DNA of 16,477 bases from Byssochlamys sp. IMV 00236 (taxonomy: Eukaryota; Ascomycota; Eurotiomycetes; Eurotiales; Thermoascaceae): the NCBI GenBank assembly GCA_001931875.2, contig MSJH02000076.1:1-16477 (forward strand), written 5' to 3'. Each line of letters begins with the position of its first letter. The first letter of the stretch is position 1. Below the pieces are notes generated by a model. The model was given only the letters and a program-made list of their open reading frames with translations. It made no database searches and was not told the origin of the DNA. This document shows positions 1 through 10,200 of this stretch, piece by piece. The translations under genes and the position numbers were made by a program.

Positions 1-199
1 TTTTTTTTAAAAAAAAAAAAAAAAAGTAAAAGTAAAAGAAAAAAAAAAAAAACTCTCTTTTTCTTTCTTTCTCTCTCTTTTTGGGAACCCTACGCAGAGA
101 ATAACAGTACACGCACTATAAAAAAAATTGGTGTGCATTCAGTGCTACGGAAATTAAAAAAATTTTACACACCACACTCACACACATAGAGAGAGACTC
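1..199. other. Low-complexity contig end and TTI2 upstream region
   Basis: The first 50 bases are almost pure A with a T run at the very edge, followed by a CT-rich tract (about 52-81). A TATA-like run (ctataaaaaaaatt, about 115-128) lies about 75 bp upstream of the TTI2 start codon and could serve as its core promoter. A CA/GA-rich stretch directly precedes the ATG. The low complexity at the edge probably explains why the assembly stops here. Confidence 0.4.
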
Positions 200-468
200 A
201 TGGATAACTTCATTCAGACCTTCAGCTGTACCTGTGAGAATGTTTGTGACAAGTCCAATCATATTTTACAAGTTCACTTGAGAGACATTCTATCAAACAA
301 ATTACAACCTGCATTCAAAAGAAATGCTCTTCATCACCCTGCACTTAAGCGACCTTCGAGGTATGCAAGGGATGATGAGCTACATGAGCAACAAGCTTGG
401 AAGTCAGATCATCATGTTGACATCCTATATTGGATCATAAACAAAGCTGATGTATGTGTGTAAAAGAA

Positions 469-501
<33 letters not shown>

Positions 502-1461
502 TTGAGAAAGAGAAAAAGGTGGTATTAATAAACTTTCTTTACGCGTGCACAGCCTTTGAAACTTGAGGAAAACCTAAACTTGCTGATCCCACCTGTGTTG
601 ATTGTCCTTGATGACTATGATATTCAATATCGAACCAAAGGAGTTTCTCTTGTGCATGTCATGATCACTCGAATGAACTCGGCTGGTATCATCAAGAACA
701 ATCTGGATAATGTATTTTTGGAGGTAGTCTGGTTGGGCTGTATGTATGCAATAACTCACACTTAATAGTCGTTGTTTAATTGTTTATACTACTTGACACA
801 AGACAGAGATGCTCCTCTTGTTGAAGCAGCATATCCTTGTATAATAGACCTCATAGCTTATACAAAACAAGGGCGATCTCGTTGCGATCTGTACGAAAGA
901 GTGATGACCGAAGGCGTTCTGACAGGACTATTACATGCAGGAGAAAAGATCAGATTTTTACCTATCTTGCTTCAACCCATTCCGAGACTATTTGAAGAAC
1001 TGGGTGCATCAAGTGTACAATATTTGAAAGGCATCATTCCCTCGTTATGTCAATCACTATCGACTGTTCCTTACAGTGATAATCTAGAGATGAGAAGGAT
1101 TAATCAGTTAGCTGCACACAGCTTAATAGCTGTCATTCAAGTATGTTGGCCAAGGATCAGCACTTATGAGGGGGTCATCATGAGTAGCGTGGCAAAATGT
1201 TGGTCGTACTATTTTGATAAGCAAGGTAAACTAGTCTTCACTTTCTCTCTCCTTTTTTTTTTTGACATAGATTGCATTTAGATAGAGAAATGTTGGAATT
1301 ACAGAGACAACTTTACAAGGTATTTGAAGCTGCCTGTCAAGGAGCAGAAGAGGTAAGATGACAAGATAACAAATGAATCAAAACTAAGATAAAAATGACA
1401 GGCGGATAAAGAAGCACTATTAAAGTATAAACCTAACGTGTTTGAACCTCTGTTTGCCTAA
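200..1461 (+). CDS. TTI2: TELO2-interacting protein 2 (TTI2), spliced, 5 exons
   Basis: Tti2 is the third subunit of the Tel2-Tti1-Tti2 (TTT) complex, an Hsp90 co-chaperone that matures PIK-related kinases such as TOR, ATM and ATR. My model joins 200-451, 553-723, 769-1225, 1282-1352 and 1402-1461, giving 336 residues. All introns are GT-AG (101, 45, 56 and 49 nt) and every join keeps the frame. The diagnostic block is LEENLNLLIPPVLIVLDDYD (residues about 88-107) followed by RTKGVSLVHVMI, which matches the LLPP-L-L-DDY region of the TTI2 family. It is followed by LFNCLYYLTQDRD and helical-repeat-like sequence to a short acidic C-terminus. The protein is shorter than human TTI2 (about 508), mainly at the N-terminus, so a missed upstream exon is possible but no candidate is visible. 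Intron 1 is long because it holds a GA microsatellite. The start at 200 is the first in-frame ATG. Confidence 0.87.
462..517. repeat. GA microsatellite inside TTI2 intron 1
   Basis: An uninterrupted (GA)n run of about 22 bases (475-496) sits inside a longer purine-only tract within the first TTI2 intron. It accounts for the larger size of this intron compared with the 45-60 nt introns elsewhere in the window. Length variation between strains would be expected. Confidence 0.9.
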
Positions 1462-1746
1462 ATAGCATATACTCCTTTATTTTTTAATAAAATGGTGATA
1501 TCAAATATTCTGCATTATGAATGACAAAAGCATGATTTACCTTTTGTGTTTATACTTTTTCATTAAACCTAGTTTGTATATTATAAGACAGGATAGAAGG
1601 AAAGAAGGGAGAAAAAGAAGGGGATAATAGGAGACATTATCTAACACGATATATCAGTCTCCTTATTGACATCCCCCTTTGTTTTGTATTGAAAGAAGTG
1701 ATTGACACTTTTCTTCTTCTTTTTATATTACTAAATAACTGAAAAC
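1462..1746. other. TTI2-IML2 intergenic region
   Basis: This 285-bp AT-rich spacer between two co-oriented genes holds the TTI2 polyadenylation signal (aataaa, 1486-1491) and the promoter of the next gene. A pyrimidine-rich stretch (about 1709-1724) lies just upstream of the start codon, as is common before fungal start sites. No other gene is visible. Confidence 0.5.
1486..1491 (+). terminator. TTI2 polyadenylation signal
   Basis: A canonical AATAAA hexamer lies 25 bp past the TTI2 stop codon, following a T-rich run. Confidence 0.5.
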
Positions 1747-4489
1747 ATGGTTGCTGTCCTGGAATTAAAAGATACAGTCGAAGAACGTTGTATAGATCCG
1801 ATGAGTACAGAGCATATCAAGGATAATGAGGGCCCATTGGAATTAGAGCAGATTGTCAATGTGCTTCAGTCCATATTGATCGTACAACAGCAAAATAAAG
1901 ATGAAAAAGCGCGCAAGATGACGACAACAACTCAAATGAATAACCAGTCAGAGCAATATTATACATCAAAAAAATTAAAAAGAGAGGAACAAGTTATTGT
2001 TGACTATGAACTTGATCGACATATCAGTCACAGTCATCTTTTGGTCAACCATGGTTCAAGTAACGAAGCCAATCTGATCACACTCGGTTGTGTGGACACT
2101 AAATCAATCCAAGCGAATACGCTCACTCCAAGGGAACAAGAGAAAGCAGGTAAAAAGGAAAGTAATAATAATAAGAAGAGTATACTCATGACGTATACCA
2201 GATGAACCTATACAAAAGGCTGTCTTTTGCCTGTTTAATAATCAGTTTATGAATGCCAAAAGATTATTTGAGCAACAAGCGAATAGGTACCTCGATATAA
2301 TGATATAGAAACCTTATTAACATATCAATAGTGATCCACTGCATGCATTAGGATTAGGTTCAATGATGTTTTTAAAAGGTAAAAATAGATTTAAGACCTT
2401 TTGCTTGTTGTCTAACATAAACATCTTTTTCTAGCTGTCATAGTACGAAAAAAAAAAAGAACAAGAAAATAACCTTATTCTTAATGAATTCTGTGTAGAC
2501 ACTCGATCATCAAGTACACCAAGATGCTATCTATGTATTAACCAAAGTTTACCAAATCGCGACTGCACAAATTGATAAAGCTACTAGGCGACATATTGGT
2601 AGCACTGTGAGTCAATATCTTTCCTCTTGTCGTCAATACATCAGACTTTCAAAAGCTGTCCCAACAGATATCAAACCAGTCAAGCCCAAACAGCTGGAAA
2701 TGCACAGAGTTGAACCCATTTCGAATGGTATTTTAAGGGCACATGTTGTCAAGGCTGAGGCGTGTCTTCAAATAGCGATACTATATTTATTACAGGAAAC
2801 AGTAACAGGATATGTCAAGTGTGGATTAAATTTGAGAAGAGGTAAAATGCAGTGTGTGTGTACTTTTTATAGGGTGTATATCTTATATCATATGAATATT
2901 AGCTTATGTAAGCTATAGCATTGTCTGGGAAGAATATAAACGCATGGGCCAGCTTCACAATGAATATATTGATGGTGGCACGATCTCTGGTATTCAGTTT
3001 GGGTAACTATAACACAAAGTTGCATATATGGTATACTCAGTGATTTCTCTTTTTAGAATAGGAGCCATTCACTTAATTTTATCATCACTGCCACAAAAAG
3101 TATTACGCGTTATTTCAGCATTTGGATGGAAACCAGATAAGCATCTTGGGTTTGTGCTACTCAAACTCTGCTTAGAAGAACGCAGGGTCCGATCACCTAT
3201 GGCTTCTGTCATGTTACTAGCCTACTACACCACTCTGACATCGCTTTGTCCTCAGCTTCTAGCTGGTGAATATACACAGCCAGCGATAGAGACCTTACTG
3301 GACGCTCAACGTATCTACCCAAATTCTTGCATTTTTTTGTACTTTGCAGGTCGTACATCGCGTCTGGCCCGTAACCTGATCCTCTCATCTCAGTCATTTC
3401 TCTATGCAAGCGAGATTAGCAAAAACGAATGGGCCGAGGTCGAGATGCGACATGTATGCAGCTATGAGATCGCATTGAACCATATGATGCATAGTCACTG
3501 GAAGGAAGCCAACGATATCTTCTCCACGCTTTACAACGATAAATACTTCTCACCGGCTCTCTTTCGATACCTCTCCGCTGCCTGCTTAGACATGATGGGT
3601 GAACGCACCGAGGCGATCTTGGCCCTCGCTGACGTGCCATCGCTCATAAGCGACAAACCTTCAGCGACCGAACAATATATTCTTCGCAAGGTCAGATTTC
3701 TTCAGTCAAGCGGATATCAGGACATGGACATGATCCTCTGCGCTCTCGAGTATCTTTATTTCATGAATGCCTTTGAATTCATGGGTATTCATGAACTCGA
3801 ACATAATCTCGAACTCGTCGATGACGCGCTCAGTGGAATACTGGAGGCTGAAAAGCTGGAATACACCATACGCACACGCGAGCTCTTACCAGAGACACCC
3901 CCACCTCAGTATGAAGATCAACGTGGCGTCCTATTGTTGCTCAAAGTAGCTATACTAAACGCTATGAATTGTCATCAAGAATCTATAATACATCTCAATT
4001 GGGTTATTGACCAAAGACACAAGATCAACGCCGAAAAGTGGATTGTTCCTTATATCTTTTGGTATGTGCATATACATGTATAAAACTTTTTATTCATCTT
4101 GTTCTTTAGGGAGGCTGGTGTCACTGCTTGGAATATGGAACAAAGGCCTCAAGGCGTCTCATTCTGGCAGACTGCACTTAAATATACAAATTATGACTTT
4201 GAAAATCGGTTAGTGATGGTAAATATAAAAAACAAAAGGAATAAAACTGTCACTAAACCTACTTTAGAAAATTAACTTGGCGATGACTCACGCAGAAGAG
4301 GTTGGAGTATCTCCAATAGAATTAAAAAAGCAATGTAAATTGAACTCATCGATCATGTGTACTGGCAACATACTGAACGATAGCGGTATCATCATGTACC
4401 AGTCCAGTGAGAGCACGACGGATTGTGAGGATGAAGGAAATGAGTCCATTGACAAAGCTGTGGATCGGTCAAGTTTTGGGTCATGTTAA
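1747..4489 (+). CDS. IML2: IML2/TTC39 family tetratricopeptide-repeat protein, spliced, 9 exons
   Basis: Members of this family include yeast Iml2, linked to inclusion-body clearance and found at mitochondria, nucleus and cytoplasm, and animal TTC39. My model joins 1747-2149, 2202-2286, 2332-2378, 2435-2442, 2499-2841, 2903-3002, 3057-4061, 4110-4218 and 4268-4489, giving 773 residues, close to the roughly 730 of yeast Iml2. Family landmarks are DPLHALGLGSMMFLKAV, the LNLRRAY block before a WEEY segment, SGIQFGIGAIHLILSSLP followed by an AFGWKPDKHLGF-type segment, and the C-terminal YDFENRL-KINLAMTHAE block. The first roughly 130 residues are polar, low in conservation and probably disordered. 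The large exon 7 encodes the helical TPR-like core. Exon 4 is only 8 nt and is needed to keep the frame. The donor after YDFENRL is ambiguous (4213 or 4219); 4219 was chosen because GTAAAT is the better site. It converges on the transporter gene downstream. Confidence 0.88.
2435..2442 (+). other. IML2: Predicted 8-nt microexon of IML2
   Basis: The sequence ctgtcata is flanked by a ctag acceptor (2431-2434) and a gtacga donor (2443). It completes a split Ala codon and adds Val-Ile, giving FLKAVITLDHQV across the junction. Skipping it would join a phase-1 donor (2378) to a phase-0 acceptor (2498) and break the frame. The flanking introns are both 56 nt. Confidence 0.65.
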
Positions 4490-4497
4490 TATAAATG

Positions 4498-4503
4498 TTT
4501 ATT
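4498..4503 (-). terminator. Transporter polyadenylation signal
   Basis: AATAAA read on the minus strand, about 107 nt past the transporter stop codon and only 9 nt from the IML2 stop codon on the other strand. Confidence 0.45.
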
Positions 4504-4508
4504 ATAAT

Positions 4509-4514
4509 AATAAA
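4509..4514 (+). terminator. IML2 polyadenylation signal
   Basis: AATAAA hexamer 20 nt past the IML2 stop codon, inside an AT-rich run. Confidence 0.45.
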
Positions 4515-4609
4515 ATGAGAATTTTTATACATGTATTAAATATGTGTGTTTGTATAAAATCTATTTACAAAAAGAAGAGCTGCCGATCAACGATGCAATC
4601 TCTTCTGCT

Positions 4610-6007
4610 CTAGGTTGAACAACCATCCAAGTCAAAAACGGGTCCAGTCTTGGGCACGGGATGAACCCAAGAGTTGATGTTGATATACATGGTATAAACC
4701 ATAACTCCGAATCCAAAGATAACAAGGAATACATCAATAGCTCTCAAGTACTTCTTCTTGGTAACCTTAAAGTTGAAAAGACCAGGGAAAATGAAGCAAA
4801 GAGGTAAACAGGCAACTGAACCAACCAAGGAAACAAATTTATCCAAGTTGGATGAACCGACACTGAAACTGATAACAGCACAGACGATGGGAATCAGGGA
4901 ACGAACAAAATTTTTAAGCCACTTGACGGTGACGCTCTTTTGTCCTGAGCGGTCTCTGAAGACGGCTTTTTCGATAATTGACAAAGGAGGGTAAAGCATG
5001 AAGGGAGAAGACAGAATCATGGCACAGGCATAAAGTACCTGAACAGTCGTAGACAGAGGCACACGAGGGATGTTTGCAACAATACTGGCTTGAATAACAT
5101 CACCATAGGCAACATAGCCAATAGTTCCGATCAGAGTAAATACGAAGATACAGATAAAGATACCGATAGTCAAGACGAGAGGGAACTTTTTAGGTTCTTT
5201 CATTCCTTCAACCACAGGAAGAACCATACCGATGCCTTCGAATGAAAAGACAGCAGTACCGATCATAAGAGCAAAGTCTTGGCTGTTGACAAGAACAATA
5301 TTATTGCCAGGGCCATGTTGAGCGATTTGACTAGAGGTAAAGTAGAGGATACAGATCAAACCAAAGGCAATAAATGTATCGGCGATGATAGCCACATAAG
5401 ACAGACGGGCAATTTTACGAACCCAGCAGATGGGAATGATTGCAGCAAGGATGATCCAAATGTAGTACTTGGCGTCAAAGGGGGCATTACAGTGGTTGAC
5501 TGTGTTGACGACAATGCCAATGTTTTCAGAAATAAAAATCATATAGGAAGAGACAAAGCCCATTTGAGATATACACAAGAAAAAATTGATCAAGATCTTC
5601 AAGTAGCGACCATAAAGATGCTCAGCAACGTCGCCATAGGAACCACCAATCTTTTGTTGTGCCTGTACCAGGAGTTGGAATGCAAGAAGACAAAGGGAGC
5701 CCAAGACGACCATTAGGATAATAGACAAGACTAAACCTCCGCTAGCAAATCTTTGAAAATAAAGTGTTACAATTTCTATTTATTAAAAATATAGTAATAT
5801 TACTTACGATCCTGGCAAGAAGATGACACCTGTACCAATAAAAGCCTTTAATAACATGAACAATGCTTTTCCAGGTGAGGCAGTGCCTTGTGGTACGTGT
5901 TCGATTTGTTCTTCACATAAGGAGGCTTCAAAGTTATCTTGTTGCTTTTCATTATTTATAGATGCAGGATGTGACCCTGGTTTGGCTTCAACGATATATT
6001 GACTCAT
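4610..6007 (-). CDS. AVT3: AVT3/SLC36-type vacuolar amino acid transporter, 2 exons
   Basis: This is a multi-pass membrane protein of the amino acid/auxin permease superfamily. Yeast Avt3/Avt4 export neutral amino acids from the vacuole, and animal SLC36 proteins are proton-coupled amino acid transporters. The exons are complement(5808-6007) and complement(4610-5750), separated by a 57-nt intron with a strong GTAAGT donor, giving 446 residues. The polar N-tail (1-47) is followed by KALFMLLKAFIGTGVIFLPG, the family's first transmembrane signature, and then by SGG-L and about ten more hydrophobic segments. The mid-protein motif GTAVFSFEGIGMVLPVVEG (about 220-240) is typical of AVT3/SLC36. The ATG at 6007 is the first in-frame ATG of the open frame. 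The N-terminus is far shorter than in yeast Avt3, which has a long cytosolic extension. Substrate and vacuolar location are inferred from family membership. Confidence 0.88.
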
Positions 6008-6374
6008 AAGGAGAAGAACTGGAAAATTGAAAAAGTTGGAGGTCTTTAAATACTTTTTTTTTGCGCGTCTTAGTGATAAACGGTATTTCAATTATAAACG
6101 TATTCTATTGGTTCCAGTATTTGTGTTTTCTCACGCATTACGGGCCTGATCGGACGTTTATTTAAACTTTATCGTACCCTGGAGTCACCTTCCTTCTTTG
6201 AAATGAATTGTTTTGAAAAATAAAGAGTATCTAGTAAACAAGTTTGAAACGAAAAGTAAAGAGTAAAAGAAGTAAAGAGTCGATGTGACTTGATTTCATA
6301 GTGGTTTTTTTTTTCTCATTCTTGTTTCTCATCCTTTTGTTTCTTTTTTGTTTTTTTGTTTGGCAATAGAATCC
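6008..6374. promoter_or_regulatory. Divergent promoter region between transporter and MLH3
   Basis: This 367-bp region separates the start codons of two divergently transcribed genes and must hold both promoters. It includes a T-rich tract (about 6305-6360) ahead of MLH3 and AT-rich sequence ahead of the transporter. A short direct repeat, agtaaagagt, occurs around 6254 and 6271. No clear TATA box or recognised operator was found. Confidence 0.5.
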
Positions 6375-9328
6375 ATGTCTATTGAAAGGTATCCAATTGA
6401 ACCTATTGATTCAAGTGTAGTTTACAAATTAAGATCGTAAGTTCAACTTTCCTCAACTTTCCCGAAAACTCGCTAATGTGAAGAAAAAAAGCTCCGTTGT
6501 CATTTCGACATTAACTGATTGTGTAAAAGAACTTGTTCAAAATGGTAAATGGGACACATGTTACAGAAATCACATTGAACTGAAAAAAAGTTTCAAAGCT
6601 ATTGATGCTGAAGCATCTTCGATTCATGTTTCTGTGGATACTGTAAAGTTTAGTATTCAAGTGAGTGATAATGGAATTGGTATTGAAAACATGTCTCAGC
6701 TTGGAAGACGATATGGTGAGGTGGAGATTGAATTATGTAACACAGTGCTGATTATCAAAAATAGTATCCTCAAAATGTCATTCATTAAAAGATCTAAGTC
6801 AATTAAAGACATTTGGATTCCGAGGCGAAGGTAACTTGTATACGGGGTTACATATCTTTATCTAATGTGACGTTAATTTAGCATTAGCCTCTATCATGAA
6901 TGAATCTATTGTAAAGATAATATCAAGATATCGCTCGTCAACTGACACTTTTGAAGCAGTTTGGAGGGTAAAGAGATAATCAGTGGATTTTAATTTTTAA
7001 ACTCGGGCCCTTGTTATTTTATAGGAGAGTAAATTAATGGGTGAGATTTCTAAACACACAAAGATGGCTCAATCAGGGACAATAGTGATCGTAAAGGACT
7101 TATTCTATAAGGTAATTAATCGTACTATGGTTTCCTTGCACAAATTCACCATAGTGATCTGGTTGCCATAGTATCCTGTACGTAGACGACAAGCTAGTAC
7201 ACCTTATCAATATGTCGTCATGATGGAGTCTGTGAAACGTCTCTTGACTATGTATGCCCTTTGTTTTCCTTGTATTCAGTTTACCTTGATAGATGGCACA
7301 CGGGATACAAAGGTCCTTTATCTTAAAAAGGTCATATTTTTCACTGTAGATGGCATCATGTACTTATTTCCTTTGTAGACCTCTTCAAGCATAGATACCT
7401 TTAGGCAAATAGCGGGACCAGAAATAATAAAAGTACGAATAACCCCAATTTATGTTCAATTCAATCTAACCAAACATAGTATATCGAGCCCTTAGAGATG
7501 CACGAGGATAATATTAACATCCATGGTTTCTTTTCTACTCATGGTTACCTAAATAAGGTATCCTTGTATCCATTTACAAGTTGCTTCTTCTAATCTATTT
7601 TCATTTACAGACTTATCAGTATCTATGTAAGAAGAGATAAGAAAGTTGTTAATTGTAAAATACTGATCTCCGTTTGTAAAAGTCATCAACAACTATTGTA
7701 TACCAACTACGAATGATCTCTATAAGGTTGTTTCCAATCTATTCCCTTCGTCATTTAAAAATGTCCTGACAGTACGTTATAGCAAAAAGAAAAAAAAATA
7801 GTATGATCATCTTTAATCATGTCTATTAGGAAAGTAACCATACCACAAAACTAAAAGGTAAACACGTCATTGTAGCTGTAACTTGACCTCACGTTATATG
7901 ATTCAGACCGTCGTAATATGGCAAAGCATCCCATATTTTTCATTAAATTGGAGTGCGATAAATGGAATTCATATGATATTAGTATTCATTTAGACATTTT
8001 CGATGAGTTCTCAGAATTCCATTACATCAAGACCCTTTTACAGCGTTTTACTCGGCAGTTTCTAACCTTATCTGGCTTAACAATAGAGAAGGATGAAACT
8101 GTCTCAAAAAAACAAAAGGCAACCCACTCTGTGACAGAAAGTACAATAAGCGGTGATAGTAGCAAGAGCCCCTATGTAAGACATTCATCGTCATCATCCA
8201 CAATACTTCAGCCGACAAACCCCACTGTAACTTGGACTGACCCAGAAACAGGAACAGTGTATTACATTGACCCTCGAACAGGACACTCGTTAGTTTGTTT
8301 CGCTTAAAAAAAAAGTCATGATGCTTACCCGCTATTTTATTCTAGTTTCCTTACTCCTCCCGCTACTTCAAATTATCCTTTTTCCCACGCCTCGACCATT
8401 GACAGGTCTAGCCTAAAAAGACAGAACAGCAACCATAACAACAGCGGTCAATGGAGCGGTAGCCACATAAGCAGCATGACTCCACTTGATAGCAGCCAGT
8501 TTGGCACCTTTTTGAGTATTCCCAATCGACTGTCCAGAGAAGATTTGAAATCAGCAAAAGTGCTTGGTCAAGTCGATCGCAAATTCATTGCTATCAAATT
8601 GGATGATAAAAGCATACTAATGATGGACCAACATGCTGCAGACGAGAGGATCAAGCTAGAATCAATGATGAAGAGTGACATTATTTCTCGAAAGACGGTG
8701 GTACTTGAACCCTGTATCCCATTTGACTTGAATTCCGCAGCAGAATATGAACTGATGACGAGTGACCGCATTTTGGAGTACTTGAAGATATGGGGTATAC
8801 ATCTGGTAACGACAGCAGCAAAGTCTATTGCTAGCTCTGTTAGTGACGACACAGTCATTTTGTCAAGTTCGCACTATTTTAGTAGCACGCCCAATACAAA
8901 GGGCTATTACAGAGTCTATGTTACACGCTTACCAGAACTCATTGCGGACAGATGTATTACTAATCACGCTTTAATTAAAAATATCATAAGAGATTATGTC
9001 TATTGGATTGTGGAGCAACATTACAACCCAGCTATTGTCAAGACAAATTGTCCAAAGGGAATGGTCGATATATTAAAATCAAAAGCTTGCAGAAGTATGC
9101 TCATTTGTCTATCAAAAAGAAAAGAGATTAACATACATAACTATAGGTGCCATCATGTTCAATGACCCATTAAGCTTGGAACAATGCCAGGATATCGTTG
9201 ACAATTTATCAAAATCAAGTTTTCCTTTTCAATGCGCTCACGGAAGGCCCTCTGTTATTCCATTGAGTTTATCCCTCAAGCCTACGGTAATACAACGGAC
9301 AATACACTGGGATAAGTTCAAACTGTAA
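6375..9328 (+). CDS. MLH3: DNA mismatch repair protein MLH3 (MutL family), spliced, 15 exons
   Basis: Mlh3 pairs with Mlh1 to form the MutL-gamma endonuclease, which resolves meiotic double Holliday junctions as crossovers and has a minor role in mismatch repair. Exons: 6375-6436, 6492-6544, 6599-6715, 6765-6830, 6882-6967, 7025-7111, 7172-7330, 7379-7432, 7480-7557, 7611-7626, 7683-7771, 7830-7857, 7907-8288, 8346-9094, 9147-9328; 735 residues, close to yeast Mlh3 (715). The N-terminal GHKL ATPase shows E34, N38, D62-N-G-I-G and GFRGEALAS (95-103). A linker precedes WTDPETGTVYYIDPRTGHS. The C-terminal domain carries DQHAADERIKLE (520-531), which fits the metal-dependent nuclease motif DQHA-x2-E-x4-E, then ACRS (673-676) and C-x-HGRP (705-710). 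All catalytic and zinc motifs appear intact, so the enzyme should be active. The 14 introns are all 47-60 nt; the donor at 7331 (GTCATA) is atypical. Confidence 0.93.
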
Positions 9329-9846
9329 ATACGTGTATTACTTTGTAACAATACTCTATGTATACTATTGACGTTATAATGCTCGAATAAAGCAACTGAT
9401 ATTCTGATAGCTGTACTTGAACAATTGTTAATGGCATATTTGTAATCTAGGTAGTGAAGAGAGATACTGTTCTGAGGAACCTTTGCAAGTCTTCTTATAG
9501 AATAAAAGTAATAATAATGTTTATATCATCATAAGTGAATGAAAGTTCTAGTGGGCTATTAGGCTCTCTTTATATCTCAATACAGCTTCAGCTGAAACTT
9601 TTAATATAATTAAATAATTTAAAGAGTATACAATATCATGAATAAACCTTGTCCAAGCTACATATCACAACTTATACTGTTACTCTAGTATTGTTATTGT
9701 TATAAGCTAGACATAAATATTACCAGTGACGACAATACAAAACCTTCCCTATAAAATTCACATACGTCTTATATAATAATGCCCTTTTGTAACAAAATAA
9801 TCTACCTTGCTAGTCATCAACTTATTGGACTAGATGACAAAAGATA
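9329..9846. other. AT-rich spacer after MLH3
   Basis: No coding-like frame is visible here. The only signal is an AATAAA at 9386-9391 that probably ends the MLH3 transcript. Beyond it the sequence is AT-rich and frequently stopped in all frames, up to the first mobile-element relic. Confidence 0.4.
9386..9391 (+). terminator. MLH3 polyadenylation signal
   Basis: Canonical AATAAA 57 nt past the MLH3 stop codon. Confidence 0.5.
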
Positions 9847-10020
9847 TGCGATGTTGTGAACGGAATAGTCAAGTACATACCAATGTATCAGCAATACATT
9901 AATAGTTTGAAAGAAAGCGGTTACAACACCATTGGCTACGCGGGAAAACTCAGCTACAGACGAAAGCGACGATCTGAAATGTGTGGCCTCTGATGGGTCG
10001 ATGTTTGTTGACAACAGTTT
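9847..10020 (+). pseudogene. Truncated forward copy of the recombinase-like mobile gene
   Basis: The forward frame reads DVVNGIVKYIPMYQQYINSL then KESGYNTIGYAGKLS, close to DVVNEIVKYMPLYQQHIADL / KESGYKITSYARKSV in the minus-strand copy at 12346-12470. After the YAGK position the frame shifts and continues as TDESDD, matching TEESDD of the other copy. About 45 bp are then missing before a stretch (ggcctctgatgggtcgatgtttgtt) that aligns with the ERPLVDGVFV codons of the other copy. The expected serine-recombinase arginine of Y-x-R-x-S is Gly here. The copy is therefore decayed: a frameshift, an internal deletion and an altered motif residue. It sits in the opposite orientation to the better preserved copy. 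Confidence 0.6.
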
Positions 10021-10026
10021 TATTTT

Positions 10027-10200
10027 AGAGTAATACTAGGGGCAGTGAAAAAGGACACTGCAAAATCCAAAAAAGGTAATGCTCCCCAAAACTACAGAAC
10101 AAAAGTTTGTGAAGGCTACTTGTGGTTTAATTCAGAAACTACTCAGGACTGCTGTACGAGAGGATTTGAGGGGGCACAGCTTATATCTTGATCTTCCCTT
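10027..10200 (+). pseudogene. Downstream fragment of the forward mobile-element copy
   Basis: The frame reads RVILGAVKKDTAKSKKGNAP, which closely matches RVILGVVKKGTAKSKKGNTP on the minus strand at 11639-11697. It follows the recombinase-like relic directly, in the same order and orientation as in the minus-strand copy. Beyond it a different frame stays open for about 50 codons (KFVKATCGLIQKLL onward), as expected for a frameshifted coding relic. The G-x-G/SKKG-x-P look loosely recalls the C-terminal part of TnpB/Fanzor-type proteins, but this is a weak by-eye impression. Confidence 0.4.
10030..10083 (+). repeat. 54-bp dispersed inverted repeat, copy 1
   Basis: This segment matches the reverse complement of 11641-11694 at 50 of 54 positions. 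All four differences are transitions (C/T or G/A). It is part of the mobile-element copies described at these places. Confidence 0.9.

Larger units (their letters stand above)
4490..4609. other. Overlapping 3' ends of convergent IML2 and transporter genes
   Basis: Only 120 bp separate the two stop codons. AATAAA on the + strand at 4509-4514 can serve IML2. On the - strand, AATAAA at 4503-4498 can serve the transporter. Because the minus-strand signal lies beyond the plus-strand one, the two transcripts are expected to overlap at their 3' ends. Confidence 0.55.

Noticed and set aside
2379..2498. Single 120-nt intron in IML2 instead of two introns and a microexon
   Set aside because: The join would break the frame immediately after FLK and lead to a stop.
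3209..3640. Two minus-strand open frames (66 and 74 codons) in IML2
   Set aside because: Both are antisense to exon 7 of IML2 and have arginine/serine-rich, non-conserved products.
4207..4218. Alternative IML2 donors at 4209 (GTTAGT) and 4213 (GTGATG)
   Set aside because: 4209 gives the wrong phase with the 4267 acceptor. 4213 is in frame but has a weaker consensus and gives a shorter RL-K junction than the family pattern; it remains a possible alternative.
4758..4994. Forward open frame of 78 codons
   Set aside because: Antisense to the transporter C-terminal half; lysine-rich shadow.
5279..5716. Forward open frame of 145 codons
   Set aside because: It lies antisense to the transporter's main exon, whose family and transmembrane pattern are clear. 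Its product is polar, matches nothing and starts without context, so it is a shadow frame.
8568..8858. Minus-strand open frame of 96 codons inside MLH3
   Set aside because: Antisense to the conserved MLH3 nuclease domain; explained by codon use of the real gene.
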